Made by a program: the position numbers and the translations under genes. From Bacteroidales bacterium (GTDB lineage Bacteria; Bacteroidota; Bacteroidia; Bacteroidales; FEN-979): DNA of 64,000 nucleotides. The notes beneath the pieces were generated by a model, which did no database searches, was not told where the DNA came from, and was given only the letters and a program-made list of their open reading frames with translations. Shown one piece after another: positions 1 to 8,555 of this stretch; position 1 is the first letter of the stretch; the number at the start of each line of letters is the position of its first letter. The stretch covers positions 1 to 64,000 of the forward strand of contig JALNZC010000010.1 in assembly GCA_023229525.1 (NCBI GenBank). Direction: 5' to 3'.

Positions 1-2
1 TA

Positions 3-104
3 CGTGGTGTTTGCAGAATAATTTGGAGCAAAGAAAAATCAATTGGAGCTTCACAAAGTATAAAGCTGATCGAAAAATGTCTAAATATTACGTTTCATAA
101 TTAA
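3..104 (+). CDS. possible C-terminal tail of an upstream gene (partial)
   Basis: An open frame runs from the window edge to a TAA at 102-104 and gives 33 codons that I do not recognise. It is listed because the frame of the following T9SS protein is closed by a TAA at 98-100, so the first 100 bases cannot be the 5' part of that gene. It could be chance; no homology can be judged from so short a piece. Confidence 0.2.
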   Translation, partial: RGVCRIIWSKEKSIGASQSIKLIEKCLNITFHN

Positions 105-937
105 ATTGTCGTTACACTAGTGGATCAAACATCAACCCGGCAGGAATCCTTGGACAGGCAAATATCGCCGTGGATCGATCTAACGGACCCAGCCGTGGAA
201 ATGTATATGTCCTGGCTTCGGTAATGCGCATTTCAAATAACGATCCGGCCGATGTGATGTTTGCAAAGAGTACCGATGGCGGGTTGAGCTGGAGCAATCC
301 GATACGGATAAATAACGATCCCGGAATCAGCCGCTACCAGTGGTTTGGCACCATGTCGGTAGCGCCCAGCGGAAGGATTGATATTATCTGGCTCGACAAC
401 CGCGATGCACCTGCCGGTTCGTATAAATCAGCGCTTTATTATTGTTATTCAGATGATCAGGGGGTAACCTGGTCCATAAACAAAAAATTATCGGGATTGT
501 TTGATCCGCGTATAGGCTGGCCGCAACAACATAAAATGGGTGATTACTTTGATATGGAATCGGATGATGCCGGAGCCCACCTTGCCTGGGCCAATACCTT
601 AAACGGGGGACAGGATGTTTATTACACCCACATCATCCCCACCATCGTCGGGATGGAAGAAGCTTCGGGCAATCCTGATTTACTTTCCGTAACAAGCTAT
701 CCCAATCCTTGCCGCGACCATGCCACCATCCAATACCAGATCCCAGGCAACCAACCGGTCAGACTGGTTATCTGCAACATTTACGGAGAGGAAATGAATG
801 TCGTGATTGATAAGAACCAACACGCCGGAACTTACACAGTGGATATTAATACTGATCTTCTCCCTGCCGGATTCTATTTTTGCCGGCTGACATCAGGTAC
901 ATTGATGACAACAGCCCGGATGATTAAAGTAAAGTAG
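101..937 (+). CDS. Asp-box (BNR/sialidase-like) secreted protein with T9SS sorting domain, 5'-truncated
   Basis: The frame is open from 101 (just after a stop at 98-100) to the TAG at 935-937; the first possible start codon is a GTG at 170, but sequence before it (AGILGQANIAVDRSNG) already looks like folded protein, so the true N-terminus is missing. Two Asp-box motifs of the form S-x-D-x-G-x-x-W are visible (STDGGLSW and SDDQGVTW), as in BNR beta-propellers such as sialidases and exo-alpha-sialidase-like proteins. The last 80 residues, beginning SYPNPCRDH, are a T9SS type A sorting domain, so the protein is expected to be exported and anchored at the cell surface. No catalytic residues can be assigned. 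There is no signal peptide in this piece. Truncation by recombination, a frameshift further upstream, or an assembly join near base 100 are all possible. Confidence 0.7.
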   Translation, partial: LNCRYTSGSNINPAGILGQANIAVDRSNGPSRGNVYVLASVMRISNNDPADVMFAKSTDGGLSWSNPIRINNDPGISRYQWFGTMSVAPSGRIDIIWLDNRDAPAGSYKSALYYCYSDDQGVTWSINKKLSGLFDPRIGWPQQHKMGDYFDMESDDAGAHLAWANTLNGGQDVYYTHIIPTIVGMEEASGNPDLLSVTSYPNPCRDHATIQYQIPGNQPVRLVICNIYGEEMNVVIDKNQHAGTYTVDINTDLLPAGFYFCRLTSGTLMTTARMIKVK

Positions 938-956
938 GGGAACAAACCTCGCCTAT

Positions 957-1010
957 CTCATTCCCTGCACCCCTTCTCCTCAAGGAAAAGGGGCCGGGGA
1001 TGAGGTGATT
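957..1010. repeat. palindromic CCTCATCCCC-type repeat, copy 1
   Basis: The sequence begins CTCATTCCCTGCACCCC, passes through TTCTCCTCAAGGAAAAGGGG and ends GGGGATGAGGTG, so the two halves pair into a long hairpin. It sits between two genes that converge, and could act as a bidirectional terminator. Related copies lie at 15064, 22342, 34283 and 54336. Confidence 0.75.
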
Positions 1011-1015
1011 AAGAA

Positions 1016-2482
1016 TTACTTCTTCAGAATCCTCGAAGTAGCAATAAAATTGCCGGTGTTGATCCTGATAATGTACATTCCGGTGGGTAAATAATCCAAC
1101 GAAAAAGTTTGATGCCTGTCGTTGAAAACCCGGTACAGAACTTGGTTTCCTTGCATACTGTAAACCGCGAGATGGATATTGTCAGTTGGGATATCTCCTA
1201 TTATCTCCAAGGCCATTTCCCCGTACGTGGGATTTGGAAACAACTTCATATAAATTCCATCGGGGAATATGATGCGATTGATTTTTAATGGATCGGTCTC
1301 CTGATTTACTTCGGTAAGCTTTGCCGGTGATACACAGAACTCATTGTTCTGGGTGATATGCGCATACAGGTGACCGCCTGCATTGATTATCGTTCCCGGT
1401 TTGAGGAATATTTTTTTACCTGCAATAAATTCCGCACTGCCTCCGTTCCCGACCACGAAAGTGGTACCGCAACCGGCAATAATCAAGGTATCGGTTGCAT
1501 TAAAACAAAGGCTCTGACCTCCGGGGATGGAATAATCCTGGACCACCCGGTTACCGGGAGGAAGTGGAGCATTATAACCCATCGCCCCGGTGAATGTGCT
1601 GAAAGAACTTATCCCCGGAACAACCATTTGGTGCGTTCCGGTATTGGCCCGGTTAAAGGCAAGCCATTCGGACCAATAAGGATCTACTTTAAAACAGGAG
1701 ATATCATTCTCGTTTCCCATTACATCCCCAGGAACATATTGAAAATTCAATGAACAAATAAAGTCGGAAAGATGAAATGCGGACAAGTTCCAGAACCTGT
1801 TGAGATAGCTTCCATTAATGCTGTCGTGAGGATACTTTGTATTTGACAGTGTTACCCCGGCATGATTGCCAGCTCCGGCAGTGCCAGCAGAAAAATTCAT
1901 GGTTAGTGGTGAATAATCATGGGTTCCGGAGGTATCGCCAACCGGGAAGGTGAAAACCGCAGGAATGGAGGCGAATTCTTTGCGCAGCTCACCAGGACCC
2001 ACCGGAATGATCATTGCTGAGGAACCGGGAGAACCACCGATCGTAGCCTCAGGACCCATGACCAGGTTATTGTAGCCGAGGGTAACAAGCCCGTTCAACA
2101 GATTCAAGGTGCCGTTAATCCTGGTATTACCATTGATGGAAATCCCGGAGGAATTGTTGATGGTCAGGTTTTGGAAGAGGTTCAATCCGGTAATCGATTG
2201 GTTTTCGGATCCTGAAAATTCAAACGAACCCGTACCTAATGTATCCGGGGTGGCAGATTGGTTCATCAGGTGTCCTTTAATGATCATGGTTCCCTGGTTA
2301 TTTATTTTCCCCCCGGGAAGTATCTCCATGGTTTCAAATGTCGTTCCTGTAATTCCTGAGGCAATGTTATTATTTGCAAGGAGCGATGGACATATCAATG
2401 AACATGTCACCAGGAAAACCAGTAAACTGTTGCGGTGTATAACAGCCAGTGGAATTATTTCTGAAATGTATCTTGTTTTCAT
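1016..2482 (-). CDS. T9SS-exported surface protein with autotransporter-like repeats and sorting domain
   Basis: The 488-residue product begins with a basic stretch and a hydrophobic segment (residues about 18-36, ending PSLLANNN) that fits a signal peptide. Residues 45-140 are rich in G, N and T with repeated short strands (INNQGTMIIKG, LTINNSSGISING), typical of beta-solenoid surface proteins. Residues about 325-390 form a module (PGGQSLCFNATDTL ... GTIINAGGHLYAHI) that is also present before the sorting domain of the cohesin protein at 34470-36905. The last 80 residues, starting MKLFPNPTYGEM, are a T9SS C-terminal sorting domain. The gene lies 33 bp downstream of the beta-helix gene on the same strand, so the two are probably cotranscribed. 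Function beyond surface display is unknown. Confidence 0.8.
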   Translation of the reverse strand: MKTRYISEIIPLAVIHRNSLLVFLVTCSLICPSLLANNNIASGITGTTFETMEILPGGKINNQGTMIIKGHLMNQSATPDTLGTGSFEFSGSENQSITGLNLFQNLTINNSSGISINGNTRINGTLNLLNGLVTLGYNNLVMGPEATIGGSPGSSAMIIPVGPGELRKEFASIPAVFTFPVGDTSGTHDYSPLTMNFSAGTAGAGNHAGVTLSNTKYPHDSINGSYLNRFWNLSAFHLSDFICSLNFQYVPGDVMGNENDISCFKVDPYWSEWLAFNRANTGTHQMVVPGISSFSTFTGAMGYNAPLPPGNRVVQDYSIPGGQSLCFNATDTLIIAGCGTTFVVGNGGSAEFIAGKKIFLKPGTIINAGGHLYAHITQNNEFCVSPAKLTEVNQETDPLKINRIIFPDGIYMKLFPNPTYGEMALEIIGDIPTDNIHLAVYSMQGNQVLYRVFNDRHQTFSLDYLPTGMYIIRINTGNFIATSRILKK

Positions 2483-2515
2483 AAGAAGATCTTTTCCGTT
2501 TATGATTCTTGATTA

Positions 2516-5500
2516 TTATTCACAGGTGGTAATAAGAACAGCTTTCCCGTTTACTGTAAAGGTTTTTCCGGGCTGGACGGTGATGGTGCATCCCGACTGG
2601 ATGTACAGATCATTGCAGTCGGCGCCTGAAGCACGGATGACGGGGCTGTGAATGATCCCCGGGGAGATCATTACATTATCAGTACTGGTAGGAACGCCGA
2701 CAGGGTTCCAGTTCAAAGGAGTATCCCAGAAAGGAGTATCGCCTCCCAGCCAGTATTTATAGGATTTGGCCGTAAACTCATTGGCGCCGATATCCGGAGG
2801 GTTGAGCCGGGAATTGTCGTCAATATCGGTCGGAAACCCGGAAACGCAAACGCCCATATCGTCCAGGTCGGCGGGACCGGTACAGTGGAGGTCGGCTGAA
2901 GAAGCAAAAGTTGGTAAAATTGACACCGAATTCAAATCCTGCGGGTGCAGGAATGCGTTTTGCCACCCCGGTAAATCATACATTTCGCCAAAGGCAGACG
3001 ATCCCAACCGGTCGGGATCATAACTATAAAGGTCGTTGTAGTTGGTTGTCAAATACATTGATTGTTCAACCCCAATGGCACAATTCCCGATGGGTAAGGA
3101 AGGGTCGGTCAAGTGAATATTGTTGCAAAGGATATTATTCCGGAGGTTGCCGGTTGCATAACCCTTCCTGTAAAAAGAGAATGTTGAAAGAAGATTGTAA
3201 ACAGAAGTTGATTGAGTCAGATTGACCGAATTAAAATAGTAGTTGTTGACATTCCCGTATGGTGATACATCCAGGATACCGGAGATAAAATAATGCGACC
3301 GGTATGGGAATATATTTGAAGGATGATCAATAGAGATCATGTTGTTGAACAGATTACAGGTCCCTGTTGCCTTGACATACAAGCCTGCTACGCTGTCGAC
3401 CGCACCAGTATTATCCTCACCGATGATGGAGAGATTACCTATTTTATTGCCATTTACAGTCGGGTTCAACCCGCAAACCTGGATCCCGATCACTGATGGT
3501 GTCGATGGACCGTATGGGGGAAAAGGACATTGTGGCCCTGAAAAAAGACGCAGGTTGTAAATCTGATTGTTGCTGATTTCACAATCCGGACCCAGGGAGT
3601 TTCCATTGGGATTGGTACCGATGCCGGCCATCATCACGCCAGGACCCCAGATTGCTTCCGTTCTGATATTGGCGATGAGGTTATTCCTGATGTGAACCAC
3701 CTTGTTGTTCTGGTGATTCAAAACATAGATTCCATAGATTTGTCCACCTGTCAGGATATTATTTGGTAAAGTTGGGCTTCCAATGGTGTCGTATTCAATA
3801 TTGGCATCCTGGTTCTCAATATAGATCCCATACTGGAGATTGGTAATCCGGGAAATAACATTCCCGTAGATGGTGACCGGCTGTCCCGATGGGGCATTCT
3901 GGGTCCCGAAAATCTTGATAGCCGTTGAGAAAGGGTAGGCCCCCGGTCCGCCGATATGATTGGATGAAATAAAATGGGAATTCCCTTTGGCGATGCAGAT
4001 CCCGTTCAAGGATCTGAAATAAGGATTGAAATATGAGGGACGGTAATAAACCGGATTATCCATATAATAAATGTGGTTCCCGTAAATCGTCCAGGCATCG
4101 TTCCCCCAATCGTTCCAACCCAGTCCGGGGGCGGCTGGTCGTCCGATCAGGATCGCGGAGCCGGAACATTCGTGAATATCGCAATTATTAATAATGTTGT
4201 AATTGTTATAGTGTTCATTTGTATCGCAGGTGATGCCATTGTTCAGCACCCCATTATACATAGTCCAGTAGTGGGCGTTGGATATATCGCAATTTTCGAT
4301 GGTGTTATAGCTGTTCCCATATGGATCTCCAAAAGATTCGCCAAAATGAACAGCGCCTTCATATCCTTTGCAATTTGCCATAATCATACAGTTTTTGATG
4401 GTATTGGAAGTGGCGCCGCCAGTCAAACTGAATACCCAGCCCAGCGAGTCTTCTGCATCCCTGTTTTGGAATATCAATCGTTTTGTTGTCAGATCCCCGG
4501 GCAGATACCCGTCAAATGTAACATTGTCAGCCCCGGAGAGGTTGATCATCGGCCCGTTTCTTCGAAAGGCTCTTATTAACCGGTAATCCCATGGAGGAGC
4601 GGGCATGACACCTCCAGGACGAATCACCACCGATGAATAATTGGCGCTTCCGGTCCAGCTGGCGTTTAGAACGGCCTGAGTAGTGTCTTCAATATTGGAA
4701 ATGACTTCGAGGTAGATATTGTTTGTGATGGCGCCGGTGTTAATGGCATCAAAGGCAACCGCAAACGTTGGATAGGTTCCTCCTTCCCCCACGGTATAAT
4801 TATTATAGGTAAATTCATTGATGCCGGGATCCGGGTGAAGCGGATCTCTTGGGTTGCCATCAATGTCGTCTGTCACATCTGCAATCGGCAGACCCGTATT
4901 GTTCAGTGTCGAATTCATTTCGATATGCAGGTCTGTTGCCGAGAGGAAATTGGGAAATACAGAATACGAAGCAAGGTCATTGGGAGGGGAAAATGCAGCT
5001 TGCCACATGTTAAATGCCAATGGAGCGGTTCCACCATTCACAGATCCGATTAAATCGCCGTTCAGGGTAAAAAGATCATTGTGGTCGCTGTAAAAATCGG
5101 ATCTTTCAGCAGAATTTACCGTCACAGCATAGTTTTGCAACACGCCTGAAATCCGTTCATTGTAAAACACGTTATTGATCAGCGTTGATCGCAGATTTAC
5201 GTCACGGTTATAACAGGAAGTCAGCCCGCTACCGGTGCTCACCCCACCAATAAAAACAGAGTTAAAATAGTATAAATGGCTTTCTGTTCCCGATCCGTAA
5301 GATCCCGGATCATGGAATCCGTAAATCGCAACCGTGTTTTGATTTGAACCGTTTTTAATGGAGATCATATTGTTTACCGCATGGATCTCGCTGTTCCGGT
5401 TATAAAAAACAATCCCGTGGATGGAAGGCGATCCGGTACAGTTATCTGAAAGATTGTAAATCTTGTTTTTTGCAACTATTGCCTGCCCAAGATCCCCGCT

Positions 5501-6913
5501 GACGACAATGCCCTGAACCTGTGTGGCGAAGCTTCCGCCATTATCGCTGATTAAATCCGACACCTGGTTCCTTTCTATTGTTACATTTGCGCCGGTGCAG
5601 GAGGCTGCGATGCCACGAACCAGGGGACCGCTGCAATTTCCGCGGGAAATGAGATTTCCGATTGTATTGTCTGAAACCACGACCGTATTGCCTGAAGGGG
5701 GACTGAAAACGTAAATCCCGCAAATTGCCTCATCTTCCAACAGATTAGATGCGGTGATATTCTTGATGAGATTATAAGAAAGATCAAAATGAGTCAGAGT
5801 TGATGTGGCAGTGGCGCTGATCCCATAAATCTTTCCGATCCCGGTCATTCCGATCCCGGATCCTCCTTCCCCCCAGCCTCCGATTGAATTGCTCCAGATA
5901 GAGGCGTTGATTCCTTTGACTTCAATTCCGCTGAACCGGGTTCCCTGTGTCTCCATATTTTTAATGGTGTTTCCACCGATATATGCGGTCATGGCAGAAT
6001 CGCCTTCTACGTAAATACCATAGGTGGAATTCGAGGTGTTGGTATTGACCCAGCTTGCTCCGCCACAGTTGGGTTCCGTTCCTCCGATCCGGTTCCATTG
6101 CATGGAGATGCTGTCGCCATCGATTACCCGGATAGCATAATTTTCTGCATCGGATGAAAAAGAGGAAGTCTGGTAGAAGTTGTTCCCATCGATGTTCCAT
6201 CCTCTGCCACAGGGTGATGGCAGGTTAATTCCATGACTGCTCCAGTTGTAAATATTACAATAGGTGATGGTATTCCGCATATTATCCGGGTAATTTTCGG
6301 CGCTGATTGCAGTAAAAAGCTGCCCTGACTGGGTTTTTGTAATATCGCAGTGATCGATAACGTTGTTGCTGTTTCCAACACCGGCGCCGGCAGGAAGGCC
6401 AAAGAAAATTGCACTGACATCCAATTGACAATTGCTTTCAAAATGGACAAAAGTGATCATATTATGATGGGCGCCATATTCAAAACGGACTGCTTTGCCG
6501 GAGGTTGGTGATCCTGCACCATTGTTGACAAAATAAAGATTTGATTCCCAGGATGAACCGCCGATTTGCCCGTCGAGGGTCACATTCGAGGCCCCGTTCA
6601 AAGCGATCATTTCCCCATTGATATTGGCTGTGAGCGTCCAGTGCCCCCCCGACGGTGGGCTGCCCGATGGTTGGATTAAAACACTGGTGTAGGAAGCAGG
6701 AGCATAACTGGCTTCCAATGCAGCCGTATTGTCATCCGTTATATCCGAGATGATATACAGGGTGATATCGCCCGTGAGGGCGCCGGCGTTAATGGCATCA
6801 AAGGCCAGTTTAAGGGTAGGATAATCACCGCCACTGCCCACTGTCCGGGTGGTCTGGGCCCATCCCGCAAACCCCATGACAACCAAAGTTAAAATCAAGA
6901 TAGCTCTTTTCAT
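2516..6913 (-). CDS. giant secreted right-handed beta-helix protein
   Basis: The 1465-residue product starts with a clear signal peptide (MKRAILILTLVVMGFAGWAQ). It holds two homologous halves, each opening with a similar block (TVGSGGDYPTLKLAFDAINAG near residue 24 and TVGEGGTYPTFAVAFDAIN near residue 700) followed by many short N/G-rich strands such as NVTLDGQIGG and NTIENCDIS, the pattern of parallel beta-helix (PbH1) repeats. Each half ends with an IDGNPRDP/IDDNSRLNPPDIGANEF-like closing motif common in Bacteroidota polymorphic surface proteins. The C-terminal 80 residues form a separate beta module that ends in CTITVQPGKTFTVNG. No T9SS sorting domain is present at the end, unlike the next gene in the operon, which has one. 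Likely an exported adhesin or polysaccharide-binding protein; no catalytic site was identified. Confidence 0.8.
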   Translation of the reverse strand: MKRAILILTLVVMGFAGWAQTTRTVGSGGDYPTLKLAFDAINAGALTGDITLYIISDITDDNTAALEASYAPASYTSVLIQPSGSPPSGGHWTLTANINGEMIALNGASNVTLDGQIGGSSWESNLYFVNNGAGSPTSGKAVRFEYGAHHNMITFVHFESNCQLDVSAIFFGLPAGAGVGNSNNVIDHCDITKTQSGQLFTAISAENYPDNMRNTITYCNIYNWSSHGINLPSPCGRGWNIDGNNFYQTSSFSSDAENYAIRVIDGDSISMQWNRIGGTEPNCGGASWVNTNTSNSTYGIYVEGDSAMTAYIGGNTIKNMETQGTRFSGIEVKGINASIWSNSIGGWGEGGSGIGMTGIGKIYGISATATSTLTHFDLSYNLIKNITASNLLEDEAICGIYVFSPPSGNTVVVSDNTIGNLISRGNCSGPLVRGIAASCTGANVTIERNQVSDLISDNGGSFATQVQGIVVSGDLGQAIVAKNKIYNLSDNCTGSPSIHGIVFYNRNSEIHAVNNMISIKNGSNQNTVAIYGFHDPGSYGSGTESHLYYFNSVFIGGVSTGSGLTSCYNRDVNLRSTLINNVFYNERISGVLQNYAVTVNSAERSDFYSDHNDLFTLNGDLIGSVNGGTAPLAFNMWQAAFSPPNDLASYSVFPNFLSATDLHIEMNSTLNNTGLPIADVTDDIDGNPRDPLHPDPGINEFTYNNYTVGEGGTYPTFAVAFDAINTGAITNNIYLEVISNIEDTTQAVLNASWTGSANYSSVVIRPGGVMPAPPWDYRLIRAFRRNGPMINLSGADNVTFDGYLPGDLTTKRLIFQNRDAEDSLGWVFSLTGGATSNTIKNCMIMANCKGYEGAVHFGESFGDPYGNSYNTIENCDISNAHYWTMYNGVLNNGITCDTNEHYNNYNIINNCDIHECSGSAILIGRPAAPGLGWNDWGNDAWTIYGNHIYYMDNPVYYRPSYFNPYFRSLNGICIAKGNSHFISSNHIGGPGAYPFSTAIKIFGTQNAPSGQPVTIYGNVISRITNLQYGIYIENQDANIEYDTIGSPTLPNNILTGGQIYGIYVLNHQNNKVVHIRNNLIANIRTEAIWGPGVMMAGIGTNPNGNSLGPDCEISNNQIYNLRLFSGPQCPFPPYGPSTPSVIGIQVCGLNPTVNGNKIGNLSIIGEDNTGAVDSVAGLYVKATGTCNLFNNMISIDHPSNIFPYRSHYFISGILDVSPYGNVNNYYFNSVNLTQSTSVYNLLSTFSFYRKGYATGNLRNNILCNNIHLTDPSLPIGNCAIGVEQSMYLTTNYNDLYSYDPDRLGSSAFGEMYDLPGWQNAFLHPQDLNSVSILPTFASSADLHCTGPADLDDMGVCVSGFPTDIDDNSRLNPPDIGANEFTAKSYKYWLGGDTPFWDTPLNWNPVGVPTSTDNVMISPGIIHSPVIRASGADCNDLYIQSGCTITVQPGKTFTVNGKAVLITTCE

Positions 6914-7077
6914 AAACCGGGTTTATTATTTGTTAAACAGTTTGTTAATTCTTTACAATGATGAGATTTCTCATGACAAAGGCATTTAGGTGAATGGTTA
7001 GTCAAAAATAAGGAGGAAGAAAGTGGAGCGCAACCGGATATAGGTATGGTTTATTTTGCTTGTTTTTAAGGGGGATT

Positions 7078-7142
7078 CAGGCACAGAGTCACAAAGTCAC
7101 AAAGTCACAGGGTCACAGAGGCACAAAGGCACAAAGGCACGG
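7078..7142 (+). repeat. left octamer array of element A
   Basis: Eight imperfect octamers alternate between GTCACAAA, GTCACAGG and GGCACAAA. They read as the reverse complement of the right array at 7585-7799. Confidence 0.85.
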
Positions 7143-7227
7143 AATTGCGGAAGGAAGAATCTGAGGATGTTAAAAAATATTTTTCTTTTTTGTATTACTT
7201 TATTGAAAATTCCTGATAAAGGATAAA

Positions 7228-7587
7228 ATGAAAATGAAAACACATAAAGATCTGGATGTCTGGAAAGACAGCATTGAGGTGGTTGTAATAATTTATAAAG
7301 TTACAACGGGGTTTCCCAAAGAGGAACGGTATGGTTTAACAAGTCAGATTCGCCGGGCTGCAGTATCGGTTCCCGCAAATATCAGTGAAGGAGCTGCAAG
7401 AAATTATTCCAGGGAGTTTATCCGGTTCCTAAGGATCTCGCAAGCAAGTTTGTCTGAAGTTGAAACACTTATGCATATTTCCTTGAGATTAAGTTATCTG
7501 GATGAAAACATGTTCAAATCAATTCAGGGAAGAATCTTCAAAGTAAATGCCCAACTATCCGGACTAATAAAATCCATCACCAGATAA
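7228..7587 (+). CDS. four helix bundle protein (23S rRNA IVS / Avd-like family)
   Basis: The 119-residue product starts at ATG 7228, behind an AAAGGA-like ribosome-binding site. It has the family pattern: an N-terminal helix with DLDVWKDSIEVV, then SQIRRAAVSVPANISEGAAR at residues about 40-59, and REFIRFLRISQASLSEVETL at about 62-81, followed by two more amphipathic helices. This family (often named S23 or TIGR02436) was first seen as the ORF inside 23S rRNA intervening sequences, and the Avd accessory protein of diversity-generating retroelements has the same fold. Its biochemical role is not known; nucleic-acid binding by an oligomer is likely from Avd. Here it is not in rRNA but lies between inverted octamer arrays, with its stop codon overlapping the start of the right array. 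Confidence 0.88.
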   Translation: MKMKTHKDLDVWKDSIEVVVIIYKVTTGFPKEERYGLTSQIRRAAVSVPANISEGAARNYSREFIRFLRISQASLSEVETLMHISLRLSYLDENMFKSIQGRIFKVNAQLSGLIKSITR

Positions 7588-7799
7588 CTCTGTGACCCTG
7601 TAACTCTGTAACTCTGTGACCCTGTGACCCTGTAACTCTGTGACTCTGTGACCCTGTGACTCTGTGACTTTGTGACCCTGTGACTTTGTAACTCTGTGAC
7701 TCTGTGACTCTGTGACCCTGTGACTTTGTGACCCTGTGACCCTGTGACTTTGTGACTCTGTAACTTTGTGACTTTGTGACTTTATGCCTTTGTGCCTCC
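7585..7799 (+). repeat. right octamer array of element A
   Basis: About 26 imperfect copies of an octamer, mostly TGTGACTC, TGTGACCC, TGTGACTT and TGTAACTC, run without interruption from the stop codon of the four-helix-bundle gene to the end of the response regulator gene on the other strand. A read as reverse complement begins with the same units as the left array. Confidence 0.9.
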
Positions 7800-7801
7800 C
7801 C

Positions 7802-8440
7802 CTACCTCACCAACCTTTCTTTTAAAGCTTTTATCACCGCTTCCGACTTGGAATTGACATGAAGCTTTTTGTAAATGTTATTGATATGGAAGCGAACGGT
7901 CCCGATGGAGATGTTGCAGGAATCGGCGATCATCTTGTAACTGTCGCCTTCAACGAGGCATTTCAGGATGTCGAATTCCCTGGCCGAGAGGGCGTAATCA
8001 TTGTTTTTTGCAACGGCGGGGTTCGAAAAAAATTCAAATACTTTTCGGGCAATTTCACCGGTCATGGGCGAGCCGCCATGGTGAAGTTCGGCAATGGCTT
8101 CGATGATCTCCACGGCGGAGGATTTCTTCAGCATATAACCGGTAGCGCCGGCGCACAGCGCATCAAACACTTTATTTTTATCTTCAAAAATGGTGAGGAT
8201 CATGATGTTGATCTCAGGAAATGTCGCCTTGATCATGGCAGTGGCCTCAATCCCTGATATTCCGGGCATATCGATATCCATCAGGATGACATCAGGTTTG
8301 GCCATGACACAGTTTTCCATCACCGTGGAGCAATCAGGATAGGCGCCCATCAATTCAAAGGTTCGCGTGCCCAGTACCAGGTACGACAGGCTTTCGCGCA
8401 GGGGGTCGTTGTCTTCGTAAATGGAAACCCTGATGTTCAT
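7802..8440 (-). CDS. NarL/LuxR-type response regulator
   Basis: The 212-residue product has a receiver domain with an acidic pocket at E9-D10-D12, the phosphoacceptor D55 in VILMDIDMPG, a conserved T/S in MILTIFED and the lysine in YMLKKSS. A C-terminal LuxR-type helix-turn-helix follows (LSAREFDILKCLVEGDSYKMIADSCN then ISIGTVRFHINNIYKKL). It should bind DNA when phosphorylated. The gene for its probable partner, a NarX-like histidine kinase, lies 115 bp upstream on the same strand (8556-11621), and the two are likely one operon. The 3' end is next to the octamer array of element A. Confidence 0.93.
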   Translation of the reverse strand: MNIRVSIYEDNDPLRESLSYLVLGTRTFELMGAYPDCSTVMENCVMAKPDVILMDIDMPGISGIEATAMIKATFPEINIMILTIFEDKNKVFDALCAGATGYMLKKSSAVEIIEAIAELHHGGSPMTGEIARKVFEFFSNPAVAKNNDYALSAREFDILKCLVEGDSYKMIADSCNISIGTVRFHINNIYKKLHVNSKSEAVIKALKERLVR

Positions 8441-8555
8441 TTTTCAGCTATTCTTTTTATCATGCAATATTACGATCGAAAAAACCGAACTACAACTGGA
8501 TAATTATATGGTTTCGCATTTTGAGGTTTGCATTTTGCATTGCCGAATGTTTAAG

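Larger units (their letters stand above)
7078..7799. mobile_element. four-helix-bundle gene between inverted octamer arrays (element A)
   Basis: A left array of about eight octamers (unit GTCACAAA/GGCACAAA, 7078-7142) faces a right array of about 26 octamers (unit TGTGACTT/TGTGACCC, 7585-7799) in inverted orientation, with the four-helix-bundle gene 7228-7587 between them. The outer ends match as reverse complements: the left begins GGCACAGAGTCACAAAG and the right ends with CTTTGTGCC preceded by GACTTTATGC. The arms are strongly unequal, about 65 and 215 bp. The same plan with other repeat units occurs at 44771-45248 and 47628-48218. No transposase or target-site duplication was found, so 'mobile' is inference from the recurring architecture. 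Confidence 0.6.

Noticed and set aside
7585..7799. Octamer array as part of a coding sequence
   Set aside because: It starts at the stop codon of the four-helix-bundle gene and no frame through it joins a real domain.
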